The notes under the pieces are model-generated. The model saw only the letters and a program-made list of their open reading frames with translations, made no database searches and was not told the DNA's origin. A DNA stretch of 23,287 nucleotides from Chara braunii (taxonomy: Eukaryota; Streptophyta; Charophyceae; Charales; Characeae): positions 2,039,652 through 2,062,938 of the forward strand of contig BFEA01000082.1 of assembly GCA_003427395.1 (NCBI GenBank), given 5' to 3'. Of the stretch, positions 1 to 8,821 are shown piece by piece; position 1 is the stretch's first letter, and each line of letters starts with the position of its first letter. Position numbers and translations under genes: made by a program.

Positions 1-890
1 ATGGAGGAAGAAGAGGGTGGGAGGTGGTTGGCTATGGTGGATGGGTGTAGGTGATGGAGGTGGAAGAAGGTGTGGGACGGTCGGCTATGGTGGATGGGTG
101 TAGGCGATGGAGGAGCGAGGAGGGTCAAGGTGGTTGGCTATGGTGGATAGGCGTAGGTGATCGAGGAGGAAAAAGGGTTGAGGTGGTTGGCTATGGCGGA
201 TGGATGTAGGTGATGGAGGAGGAAGAAGGGTTGAGGTGGTTGGCTATGGCGGATGGGTGTAGGTGATGGAGGTGGAAGAGGGGTTGAGGTGGTTGGCTAT
301 GGTGGATGGGTGTAGGTGATGGAGGAGGAAGAAGGGTCGAGGTGGTTGGATATGGCGGATGGGTGTAGGTGATGGAGGTGGAAGAAGGTGTGAGGTGGCC
401 GGCTATGGTGGATGGGTGTAAGTGATGGAGGAAGAAGAAGGTGTGAGGTGGTTAGCTATGGTTGATGGGTGTAGGTTGGAAGAGGAAGAAGGGTTGAGGT
501 GGCTGGCTATGACGGATGAGTGTAGGTGATGGAGGTGAAAGAAGGTGTGAGGTGGCCGGCTATGGTGGATGGGTGTAGGTGATGGAGGAAGAAGGAGGTG
601 TGAGGTGGTTGGCTATGGTGGATGGGTGTAGGTNCGGCTATGGTGGATGGGTGTAGGTGATGGAGGAAGAAGGAGGTGTGAGGTGGTTGGCTATGGTGGA
701 TGGGTGTAGGTGATGGAGGAGGAAGAAGGTGTGGGGTGGTCGGCTATGGTGGATGGGTGTAGGTNATGGAGGAAGANGAAGGTGTGAGNTGGTTGGCTAT
801 GGTGGAGGGGTGTAGGTGATGGAGGTNGNAGAAGGTGTGGGGTGGTCGGCTATGGTGGATGGGTGTAGGCGATNGAGGAAGAAGAAGATG
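1..890. repeat. 53-bp minisatellite array, about 17 units
   Basis: The word GGCTATGG recurs at 30, 83, 136, 189, 242, 295, (348), 401, 454, 505, 558, 611, 636, 689, 742, 795 and 848. The spacing is exactly 53 bp except for one 51-bp unit and one 25-bp step at an N (position 634), probably an assembly collapse. The unit is G-rich and purine-rich on the plus strand (GGTTGGCTATGGTGGATGGG, then TGTAGGTGATGGAGGAGGAA). The array runs off the left edge, so its true length is unknown. Since 53 is not a multiple of three, it is not a coding repeat. Confidence 0.96.
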
Positions 891-1251
891 TCGGCAGGAG
901 ATGTTTTGCGTTGTTTTTTGTACATCCGGTGGAGGAGTGACGGTGACGACGAAGGGGTGACGGGTGCAAAATGACCCTTAGCCCCGCGTTGCCATTCTTC
1001 CCCAGCGTCCGACTCATTGCCGGTCGTACCCCTTCAGTCCCGGAACCAATGCACAGTCTCCCCAGCACCCAGACAGCAGTCAATATGCAGAAAACACACA
1101 GTTGCAGCAGATACAGTTGGCTGGAACCTGCAGAATCTGCAGATTCAGCTAGTTACAGTGATTTACCGTTTTTGTTGTTTCTTTGCCTAGGGTGAAAATT
1201 CGGGATGTACTAGCCTATGTTTCATACCCCAAACGTTATCAGACTGCTACC
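891..1251. other. No gene recognised; unique sequence after the minisatellite
   Basis: Mixed-composition DNA with only short open frames that match nothing recognisable. No RNA gene or repeat was seen. Confidence 0.4.
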
Positions 1252-1459
1252 AAATTTGGTGGGCCCTCTTATTGTACCACAGGGAAGGCCCCCACCAAAT
1301 TTCGTGTCATTGTGACACCGCTTGGGCCAAGTTGCCCGTTTCGGGAGTCCGCCGGCTCCGGACGAACTGTTTCGGACGAAGTCCGTTTTCTGATTTTTTT
1401 CAGAAAACGGAGTCTGATGGCCTGCTGGGTCTGCAGGCCATCTGTTCTTACCCAGAACA
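1252..1459. other. Cluster of four consecutive stem-loops
   Basis: Four inverted repeats follow one another in 210 bp. 1252-1265 (AAATTTGGTGGGCC) pairs with 1287-1302. 1382-1393 pairs perfectly over 12 bp with 1400-1411 around a loop of six T. 1416-1425 (GATGGCCTGC) pairs perfectly over 10 bp with 1433-1442. 1443-1448 pairs with 1454-1459. The pairing is read directly from the sequence; function is unknown. The style resembles the hairpin-dense region at 5641-8590. Confidence 0.75.
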
Positions 1460-1945
1460 AGAGGTATGAGCATTCTCAGACCTCATTCCCAAGTTTTCGT
1501 TAATGTCGCTGCCGACGTGCCGTCGGCCGCATTCCGCCCGATTGCGGTTTTCGCATAGCCCTTGCAACGACGGCGATTTCCCTATCCTTTCCCCGGGTCA
1601 GCAGTCTATGCTGGTCAGGTTCTGTCCAGGACTGCAGTCCTACATCTATCAGCAAAGGGAAAGCAAAGCAGACCCTCAAACTACCGGAAAACAGCAGCCT
1701 ATCGAACCCCCTACTTACCGCGTTCGAATAGAACACGGGGCGGTGAATCCAAGCGGTATTCATTCTAGAGCGAGGAGAGAAGGACAGCAGTTCACTCAGC
1801 AACGGAAAATCAGACAGTGACAGCACCCTATGCTACTCAAAGCACTAGACAGTATCAAGATTACGGGTCCCTATTCACACCGGAGTAGGTGATCAGGCGA
1901 AAAGCGAAGAACGGTCGAGACATTCCCACACATGAGCTCACATAT
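1460..1945. other. No gene recognised; contains a perfect 14-bp palindrome
   Basis: A 105-codon open frame lies at 1503-1820, but its product is Gln/Arg/Ser-rich and unrecognised and it overlaps an equally long antisense frame, so it is not called. Structure seen: a 6-bp hairpin at 1511-1527 and a perfect palindrome AGGACTGCAGTCCT at 1628-1641. The palindrome contains the GGACTGC word that recurs in hairpins between 5826 and 8296. Confidence 0.4.
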
Positions 1946-2972
1946 ACCAGGGGAAATCGACGGAACACCAAGGGACACATTGCCGTCCACCCCGACATCA
2001 AGAACAGCGAAAATACAAGTTTGCAGCAATCTACACTAGGGGGGGAAATCAGTGGAACACCAAGGGACACATCGCCACACACCCTGGCATCAAGAACAAC
2101 GAAAGGACAAGTTTGCAATAATCTACACTAGGGGGGGAATCAGTGGAACACCAAGGGACACATCGCCACACACCCCGGCATGAAGAACAACGAAAAGGCA
2201 AGTTTGCAGCAATCTACACTAGGGGGGCAAATCAGCGGAACACCAAGAGACACATCGCCACACACCCCGACATCAAGAATAACGAAAAGACAATTTTGCA
2301 GCAATTTATACTAGGGGGAAATCAGCGGAACACCAAGGGACACATCGCCATACACCCCGGCATCAAGAACAACGGAAAGACAAGTTTGCAGCAATCTACA
2401 CTAGGGGGAAATCAGCGGAACACCAAGGGACATATCGCCACACACCCCGGCGTCAAGAACAGCGAAAGGACAAGTTTGCAGCAATCAACACTAAGGGGGG
2501 AATCAGCGGAACACCAAGGGACACATCGCCACACACCCCGGCATCAAGAAATGTGAAAAGGCAAGTTTGCAGCAATCTACACTAGGGGGGGAATCAGCGG
2601 AACACCAAGGGACACATCGCCACACACCCCGGCATCAAGAGCAACAAAAAGGCAAGTTTGCATCAATCTACACTAGGGGGGAAATCAGCGGAATACCAAG
2701 GGACACATCGCCACACACCCCGGCATCAAGAACAACGAAAAGACAAGTTTGCAGCAATCTATAGTAGGGGGAAATCAGCGGAACACCAAGGGACACATCG
2801 CCACACACCCCGGCATCAAGAACAGCGAAAAGACAAGTTATCAAAAATCTACACTAAGGGGGAAATCAGCGGAACACCAAGGGACACATCGCCACACACC
2901 CTGACATCAAGAACAACGAAAAAACAAGTTTGCGGCAATCTACACTTGAGGGAAATCAGCGGAACACCCGGG
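1946..2972. repeat. 91-bp tandem repeat, about 12 units
   Basis: The word GGAACACC (one GGAATACC variant) recurs at 1962, 2054, 2145, 2237, 2327, 2417, 2508, 2599, 2690, 2780, 2871 and 2961, a period of 90-92 bp. Each unit contains GGGACACATCGCCACACACC and, later, GACAAGTTTGCAGCAATCTA, ending in a run of 4-7 G. Because some units are 90 bp, open frames of up to about 139 codons appear by chance with a 30-residue periodicity, but 91- and 92-bp units break every frame. It is best read as non-coding tandem DNA. The last unit is truncated and grades into the 173-bp satellite. Confidence 0.95.
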
Positions 2973-3009
2973 AGGGGTAGAATAAACCAAACAAGCACAC
3001 TTCACTACT

Positions 3010-5092
3010 CAATCATTGTTCTACACCAAGTCATGAGTTGCGGCCTACATAGAGAAGAGGAAGAGGACAAAACATGATCATTACAACACTCAAACGAACA
3101 TTGATGTCAACACATCAGTTGCGAATTACACCCAAATAGACAGACTAGTAGAAAGTGGAGATCAGAAGCGAAAATTATCAGATTCAGGCTCAACTTCACT
3201 ATGAGACAAGTTGCGTTTCACATAGAGAAGAGGAAGAGGACAAAACATACACTCTACACCCCTCTAATATACGTTGACATCAACACATGGGTTGTGCTTT
3301 ACAACCAAGTGGAGAAATGAGTAGAGGATGGAGATCATGAGTGAAAAAGACAAGATTTGAGTTCAACAACACACGGAGACGGATTGCGATTCACATAGAG
3401 ATGCTAGAATGGACAATACATGCACAATACATCACTTAAACACTACTCTACACCAAGATATGAGTTTCGATTTGCATCCAAGTAGGAAAATGAGTAGAAG
3501 ATGGAGATCATGAGTGAAAAAGACAAGATTTGAGTTCAACAACACAAGGAGATGGATTGCGATTCACATAGAGATGCTAGAATGGATAATATATGCACAA
3601 TGCATCTTTCAAACACACATTCACATCAACACTTGAGTTGCGATCTACAACCAAGTAGAGAAACGAGCAGAAGATGAAGATCGTGAGTGAAAAGCACAAG
3701 ATTTGAGCTCAACAACACAAGTAGATGGATTGCGATTCACATAGAGATACTAGAATGGACAATACATGCACAATACATCACTCAAACACACATTGACATC
3801 AACACTTGAGTTGCGATTTACAATCAAGTAGAGAAATGAGTAGAAGATGGAGATCATGAGTGAAAAAGACAAGATTTGAGCTCAACAACACAAGGAGATG
3901 GATTGCGAATCACATAGAGATGCTAGAATGGACAATACATGCACAATACATCACTCAAACAAACATTGACATCAACACTTGAGTTGCAATTTACAACCAA
4001 GTAGAGAAATGAGTAGAAAATGAAAATCATGAGTGAAAACAAGGAAAAAAATTCCTAGAATTAAATAATCTTTCTATAGTAAAATTACAATTTAAATTTC
4101 AAAATTTCATTCCATCTTTAAAAACGTCATTCCAATTTTAAAATTTTTTATCTTACTTGCAAACTTTCATTCCAAGAATAGGGTATCCCTTCTTATTTGG
4201 ACTGCACGCTAGAGATGGAATGAAAGTTTGAATGAGTACATGAAATATTTTAATTGGATTGTCATTCTAAGTAAGGATTTTCAGTCATAAATAGGTTAAT
4301 CCAATCTAAATTAGAAGATATTTGTTGTAGCAAAATGAAAATTTAATAAAAATATTTCATAAACTCGTCCAGACATCCATTCGATCTTGAACAAATAAAT
4401 GTAGTTGGAAGGGAAAACTTATATTTAGACGGGAACTTATCAAATAAAACTGAAAATGGACGAACATTGGAATGATAATTTATAAATATGAAGGATGTTT
4501 TTTTTTATGGAATGTTTTTTCAATTTTCATTGCTCGTGGGAATTTTTCTGTGGAAAGACAACATTTGACCTGATCAACACAAGGAGATGGATTGCGATTC
4601 ACATAGAGATGCTAGAATGGATAATACATGCACAATACATCACTCAAGCACACATTGACATCAACACTTGACTTGTGATTTACAACCAAGTAGAGAAATG
4701 AGTAGAAGATGAAGATCATGAGTGAAAAATACAAGATTTGAGCTCAATAACACAAAGAGATGGATTGCGATTCATATAGAGATGCTCGAATGAAAAATAC
4801 ATGCACAATACATCACTCAAACACTCATTGACATCAACACTTGAGTTGTGATTTACAACCAAGTAGAGAAATGAGTAGAAGATGAAGATCATGAGTGAAA
4901 AAGACAAGATTTGAGCTCAACAACAAGAGGAGATGGATTGCGATTCACATAGAGATGCTAGAATGGACAATACACGCACGATACATTACTCAAACAAACA
5001 TTCATATCAACACTTGAGTTGCGATTCACAACCTAGTAGAGAAATGATTAGAAGATGAAGATCGTGAGTGAAAAATACAAGATTTGAGTCCG
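3010..5092. repeat. 173-bp satellite array, interrupted by an insertion
   Basis: TTGCGATTCACATAGAGATG recurs at 3384, 3557, 3730 and 3903 and, after an inserted segment, at 4592, 4765 and 4938, always 173 bp apart. More diverged units lie at 3010-3370. Each monomer has two related halves: one built on TTGCGATTCACATAGAGA, the other on TTGCGATTTACAACCAAGTA. They start about 82 and 91 bp apart, suggesting an ancestral dimer. A monomer of 170-180 bp is the usual size of plant centromeric and heterochromatic satellites (general knowledge); centromeric identity is not shown here. The array ends abruptly at about 5092 at a purine tract. Confidence 0.93.
4040..4553. mobile_element. 514-bp MITE-like insertion inside the satellite
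   Basis: An AT-rich block interrupts one satellite monomer within its GTGAAAAAGACAAG segment: the monomer stops at 4039 and resumes at 4554. The block starts CAAGGAAAAAAATTCC and its end, read on the other strand, is CCACAGAAAAATTCCC, an imperfect terminal inverted repeat. Inside, AAACTTTCATTCCA (4159-4172) pairs with TGGAATGAAAGTTT (4216-4229), and CATTCCA words on the left are mirrored by TGGAATG words on the right. No coding capacity was seen. The target duplication lies in an A-run (4 A left, 3 A right against 5 in the uninterrupted monomer), so 2-3 bp is possible but ambiguous. The superfamily is undetermined. Confidence 0.7.
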
Positions 5093-5097
5093 ACTGT

Positions 5098-5318
5098 ACT
5101 AGGAGAAGAGTGAGGAGGAAGGTGGAGAAGAGGATGAGAGGAAGAGAGAGGGAGGAGAAGAGGAAGAAGGAGAAAAAGAGGGAGGAGAAGAGGAAGAAGA
5201 CGAGGAGGAAGAAGAAGAAGCAGGGGAAGAGAAAGAAGAAGGAGAAAGGAGAAGAAGAAGAAGAAGAAGAAGAAGAAGAAGAAGAAGGGAAAGAGAAGGA
5301 GAAGGGGAGGAGGGACAT
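5098..5318. repeat. Polypurine tract with (GAA)n core
   Basis: About 220 bp of almost pure A/G on the plus strand, with a perfect (GAA)n run at 5251-5287. The long Lys/Glu-rich plus-strand and Ser/Phe-rich minus-strand open frames here are composition artefacts. Such mirror-symmetric purine tracts can form triplex (H-) DNA, which is general knowledge and not shown here. Confidence 0.9.
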
Positions 5319-5640
5319 CTCTTCACTCACCCCCTTGGACGTCTTGCTCTCAACGAAGCTCCTTCCACCTTGGCTATGGCTTCCCTCTCCCTCAAGCCTT
5401 TCCTTCCTCCTTCCTTCTCCAAGTTCCACGGTCTCATATCACAAAGGCTAGGGAGTCCTCCCCTCTAGGAGGGCTAATGAGACTCCTCTCAGCCTTTCCT
5501 TCTCCTCCACTAGCCTAGGAGCTATGGCGGACTACCTCCATCACTACTACTAGCTTGTAGAGCCTCTTCCACTAGCTCACAGTCTCCTCCAAGCTTTTGA
5601 ACTGGCAGGGGTTCCCCTCACTACTCTTCAATTGCCTCTA
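5319..5640. other. No supported gene; pyrimidine-rich DNA with a 30-codon frame
   Basis: CT-rich sequence next to the purine tract. An ATG at 5376 opens a 30-codon frame to a TAG at 5466-5468. The peptide starts MASLSLKPFLPPSFS, which is Ser-rich, basic and without acidic residues, like a plastid transit peptide. No splice donor or continuing frame was identified, so this is not called as a gene. Confidence 0.3.
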
Positions 5641-6410
5641 GAACTCTCACGGGCTCATTTGGGCAGCATGGGCACTCCTCATGCAAGTATGAGTGTCGCG
5701 GACTGAATCCCCCTGCCCTTGGGCCCTCCAAAGTGCCCCGAAGGTGAACCGAGGTACCCCTTTGGCCAAGTTTCACCTCTAGGCCTCTCCCGGGGTACCT
5801 GGGCCTCTTTTTGGCCAGGTTCATGCAGTCCGAGTGTTTGGTACCAACTCGGATTGCCTCTTGGCCTACTCCGGCCTCTTTTCTACCTCACAAAGGCTGC
5901 CCCATTGGGTCCTAATGCCCAAGGGGCAATCTTACTTGAGAGGAAAAGACCTCGTGGACCTTTTTCTCGTTTTTTTTTTCAGGTTTCAGCCTCACTTGGG
6001 TAGGTCGGACCATTTTTCAAAGTGGCGGCATCTTTTCAGCCTTAGATCAGGCTGAAATCCAAGGCCACCAAAATTCTGAGCTACCCCATGGTGGTCCTTG
6101 GATCAATTTTGAGCCTATAGGCTCAAATTTTTCAATTTTTGGTGCATCTGGCTCTCTTTTTGGGCCAAATGCACATTTTTGTTTTTTTCTCATTTTTTAT
6201 TTCTTTTCTTTTTGGTTGCCACCTCATTCCGGATCTAGCCGTTTTGTGCTGGCCCACAAAAACGGCTGTTTTCTCTTAACCATGGGATCTGATCTTAGAT
6301 CCATTGTTAGAAAGAAAACCGGATTTTGTCCCTTTGCATTTTTCTTTCATTTTTGCCCCTTAAATTCAGATTAGCAATCCGGACTGCACTCCTAGAATGT
6401 AGGAGGAGTG
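5641..6410. other. Hairpin-dense non-coding DNA, part 1
   Basis: No gene recognised. Stem-loops follow one another: 5829-5835/5847-5853 (TCCGAGT/ACTCGGA), 6035-6041/6050-6056 (TTCAGCC), 6059-6070/6089-6101 (CCAAGGCCACCA), a perfect 20-bp palindrome at 6108-6127 (centre CCTATAGG), 6237-6248/6255-6267 (AGCCGTTTTGTG), 6285-6290/6297-6302 (GGATCT) and 6387-6393/6404-6410 (CACTCCT). Long T-rich stretches separate them. Pairings are read by eye; stability was not computed. Confidence 0.7.
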
Positions 6411-7020
6411 AGGTCATCATTGGGACCTGGCAGTCCCTACCGCTGCCATCCCAATGAGTAGGTACACCCTCCTCCCCCCATTTCTCCTTCTTCTCTCATT
6501 TTCCCTTATTTTTCTTTTCTTTTTCTTCTCCTTTTCTTTTATTTTTATTGTGACATGTGTTACTTTGCTGTGCACTCTCTTTCTAGGTCTTAGGGCCTTG
6601 ATTGTGGCCAGGTTCATGTCCGGCTGCTGGCCGTTACACGCCGGCTCACGAGGTTGGCACGCCCATGCCCTTAGGGGGCTCATTTTACTCTCGTTGTCCT
6701 CCATTTTGAGCCCCCTTGGTTCCAATTTTTCTTGGCTAGCCTGTTCTTTGCTTAGATCCCCTTGGGGTCTTGTTTTCTTATGCCTATCTAGTCCAAAATA
6801 CCCCGGACTGCTGGGCAAACCCCCCTTGCTTTTTTTTTTTTGCTTCTTACTCCCGTTTTTCATTCATTTGAGCCCCACAAGTGTTCACACTAGTGGTGCT
6901 AATATTTTCCACCGTCAAGATCCTTGATCTTAACGGCGCCGTTTATTTCTTACGGCCGCTCCTCATCTCATCTAGTGGTCTCCCCCTTGGGACACCTCAA
7001 GTCCCCGCCGCTTCCCGCAT
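6411..7020. repeat. Upstream copy of a diverged ~0.6-kb duplication (1.65-kb offset)
   Basis: Landmarks recur in the same order about 1.65 kb downstream. A TCATTGGGA/TCCCAATGA stem-loop (6417-6425/6449-6457) contains GGCAGTCCCTAC, as does 8075-8116. A pyrimidine-rich stretch follows. Next comes ACTAGTGGTG and the CCGTCAAGATC hairpin at 6912-6936, matching 8561-8585. Then TGGGAC followed by TCCCCGCC at 6987-7015 matches 8636-8664. Identity is clearly below 80 percent over much of the length. The inner stem GGCAG/CTGCC (6429-6433/6443-6447) is also present. No coding frame is supported; the Phe/Leu-rich frame at 6454-6927 comes from T-rich DNA. Confidence 0.65.
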
Positions 7021-7332
7021 TAGTCTCGTTTTTTTGTTCCGCCGGCGGCGCCGTCGACAAGGCCCAATTTCCGACAATTTTTAATACAGGCCCATTTGGC
7101 CCCCGGCGTCATCCCGGTCAATGCCCAATTTTTATTTTGGGACTTCCCATGTCCCTGGCATCCCCGTTCTTATTTTTTTCTTTGTGGCCCCTAGTGTCGT
7201 CAATACTTTTCCGGCCGCGGGGCCTCCGCCGTGGCGTTGCCGTTTTACCGTCACACTCCCCTAGGCCCGCGGCACCACTTTCTAATGTCTTCGGCGTGCC
7301 GCGGCCTATTTTTCCTTGGTCCGGGCATTCAT
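7021..7332. other. No gene recognised
   Basis: GC-rich sequence with several overlapping short open frames on both strands, none recognisable. It lies inside the hairpin-dense region. Confidence 0.4.
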
Positions 7333-7805
7333 ATGCAGTCCGTAATTTCTCGGACTGCATCCATGGCCAATCCACTAGTCCCACACCCCCATTCCATACC
7401 CCATGCCCAAGGAAAATAAAGTGCTAGTTTTCCTAAGGCATCCGGGCTCACTTTTGGCTCCCGTAGCCCAAAAAACATGAATTCGCCCGTCCCTATGCAG
7501 TCCTATGCAGTCCGTTGCAACTCGGACTGCACTAGGGGCAGTTTCCCTTGCCCCAATGTCCCTCAACTAGCCCCCTACTAGAAGAAAATCAGGCGGTCAC
7601 TTCCCAAGTGCATCCGGTCTCAATTTTGGCTCCCGGTGCACTTGAAACTTGATTTTGGCCTCCCCCATGCAATCCGTTATTTTTCGGTTGCATAGGGCCT
7701 TGATTTTCTTTAATTTTCTCAGCATAAATTAAAGAAAACCAAGGTCCTTTGTAACCGCCACATTGCCCAAGTGAATCTGGTCCAAAATCCCTCCCCTGGG
7801 CGAAT
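7333..7805. repeat. Chain of stem-loops, including a recurrent 8-nt-loop hairpin
   Basis: Seven of eight successive segments fold back on themselves. ATGCAGTCCG 7333-7342 pairs with 7351-7360 (10 bp, loop 8). 7404-7416 pairs with 7428-7440 (11 of 13). TGCAGTCCG 7506-7514 pairs with 7523-7531 (9 bp, loop 8). GGGGCA 7535-7540 pairs with 7549-7554. 7606-7617 pairs with 7633-7643 (AAGTGCATCCGG). ATGCAATCCG 7667-7676 pairs with 7685-7693 (loop 8). 7698-7716 pairs with 7726-7744 (18 of 19). 7762-7769 pairs imperfectly with 7797-7805. The three 8-nt-loop hairpins share the core CCG-N8-CGG, are spaced 173 and 161 bp apart, and recur at 8277-8296. No coding function is apparent. Confidence 0.75.
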
Positions 7806-7884
7806 GTTTTTGTCCGTTAGTGCCCTTTTGACTCTCTCCCCTTTAACCTTTCTTTTTCGTTTCTTTTTCTTTCTTTTTCTTCCA

Positions 7885-8240
7885 CTTGTGGACAGTTGGG
7901 ACTTGGCAGTCCCTACTTGCTGCAGTCCCCACTGACGGTGAACTCACTCATCCTCTCTCACCTCCCATTTTTATTTTCTTTTATTTTTCTTTGTGCTTGC
8001 CAAGTGTCAACTAGCCGTTAAGGCCCTTTTCTCTATTTTTTTTAACTTTATTTTCTTTATCTTCCTTTCTTGGACAGTTGGGAATTGACAGTCCCTACTT
8101 GCTGCAGTCCCAACTGACGGCCAACTCACTCACTCCCTCTCATCCTTTATGTCTCATTCTTCCTCATTTTTATTTTTATTTTTCTTTTATTTTTTGCATC
8201 CCTAGTGACAACTAACCGTTAAGGCCCTTTTCTTGCCTCT
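7885..8240. repeat. Direct duplication of a ~150-170-bp unit led by a CAGTTGGGA stem-loop
   Basis: Two units stand at about 7885-8035 and 8068-8240. Each begins GGACAGTTGGGA, carries CAGTCCCTACTTGCTGCAGT and closes its stem with TCCCCACTG (7926-7934, one mismatch) or TCCCAACTG (8108-8116, perfect 9 bp). Each then has a T-rich stretch and ends with CCGTTAAGGCCCTTTTCT. A third, more diverged stem-loop of the same kind is at 6417-6457. Confidence 0.85.
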
Positions 8241-8668
8241 TCCTTTTAGTTTTGGCCCTTCCTGTGCCCAAGGGCTAGTCCGTTATTTTTCGGACTGTAG
8301 TTGTGGCCCTTCCATGCCTTTGGGAGCCACCGCTTGCCCTCCTCTCTCCCAAACGGTAGACCCCCTTGCACCGATTTTTTTCGGGAGCCTATTTTTTTCA
8401 TGTTGGCTCCTTTTGGCCCTATTTTCTTCAGGGAAACCAATCCGAGATTTTTGGGATTGCTCCGATGCCTCCCACCACTTGTTTCTTTACTTTTTTTTTT
8501 TTTTTTTGCCCTCCCACTTGCTCCCACTAGTGCTTTCACTAGTGGTGTTCGTAAATTTGGCCGTCAAGATCTCCGATCTTGACGGTACATCTTGTTTTAT
8601 TTTTTTACACTGCATACCATGCCGCCATTTTTCCCTGGGACGTCACGGGTCCCCGCCACGTCCCATGC
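8068..8668. repeat. Downstream copy of the diverged ~0.6-kb duplication
   Basis: Partner of 6411-7020. Its inner landmark is a perfect 11-bp hairpin, CCGTCAAGATC 8561-8571 pairing with 8575-8585; the partner hairpin at 6912-6936 has one mismatch. It also contains the fourth CCG-N8-CGG hairpin (AGTCCG 8277-8282/CGGACT 8291-8296, loop TTATTTTT). Two CACTAGTG palindromes flank CTTT at 8525-8544. No gene recognised. Confidence 0.65.
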
Positions 8669-8671
8669 TGG

Positions 8672-8749
8672 TCCCCAACACTAGTCCCCGGCACTAGTCC
8701 CCGGCACTTGTCCCCGGCACTAGTCCCCGACACTTGTTCTCGGCACTTG
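8672..8749. repeat. 13-bp tandem repeat, six units
   Basis: Six consecutive 13-mers of the form TCCCCGGCACTAG or TCCCCGACACTTG at 8672, 8685, 8698, 8711, 8724 and 8737. The same 13-mer is the head of each 50-bp unit in the array that follows, and two extra copies occur inside that array near 9031-9056. Confidence 0.92.
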
Positions 8750-8821
8750 TTCCGTGTTAGTACCGTATTTATTATTTTTTTGTTTGACCTCGTATGGCCC
8801 CCAGCACTCGCCCCATTGGTG

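Noticed and set aside
1503-1820. 105-codon frame after the hairpin cluster
   Set aside because: Overlaps an equally long antisense frame, has no recognisable motif and lies in repeat-rich DNA.
2143-3077. Open frames with a 30-residue repeat (GHIA-HPG-KN-type) across the 91-bp array
   Set aside because: Unit length varies between 90 and 92 bp, so the frame breaks every few units and each of the three frames shows the same peptides. No start, splice or codon evidence.
5007-5451. Long Lys/Glu-rich (+) and Ser/Phe-rich (-) frames
   Set aside because: Produced by the polypurine tract; low-complexity translation only.
6454-6927. 157-codon Phe/Leu-rich frame resembling a membrane protein
   Set aside because: T-rich DNA makes hydrophobic codons by default; the homologous duplicate at 8068-8668 does not conserve the frame.
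7333-7693. CRISPR-like regularly spaced repeats
   Set aside because: Only three units, arms differ, spacing of 161-173 bp is far too large and the context is eukaryotic; a stem-loop family fits better.
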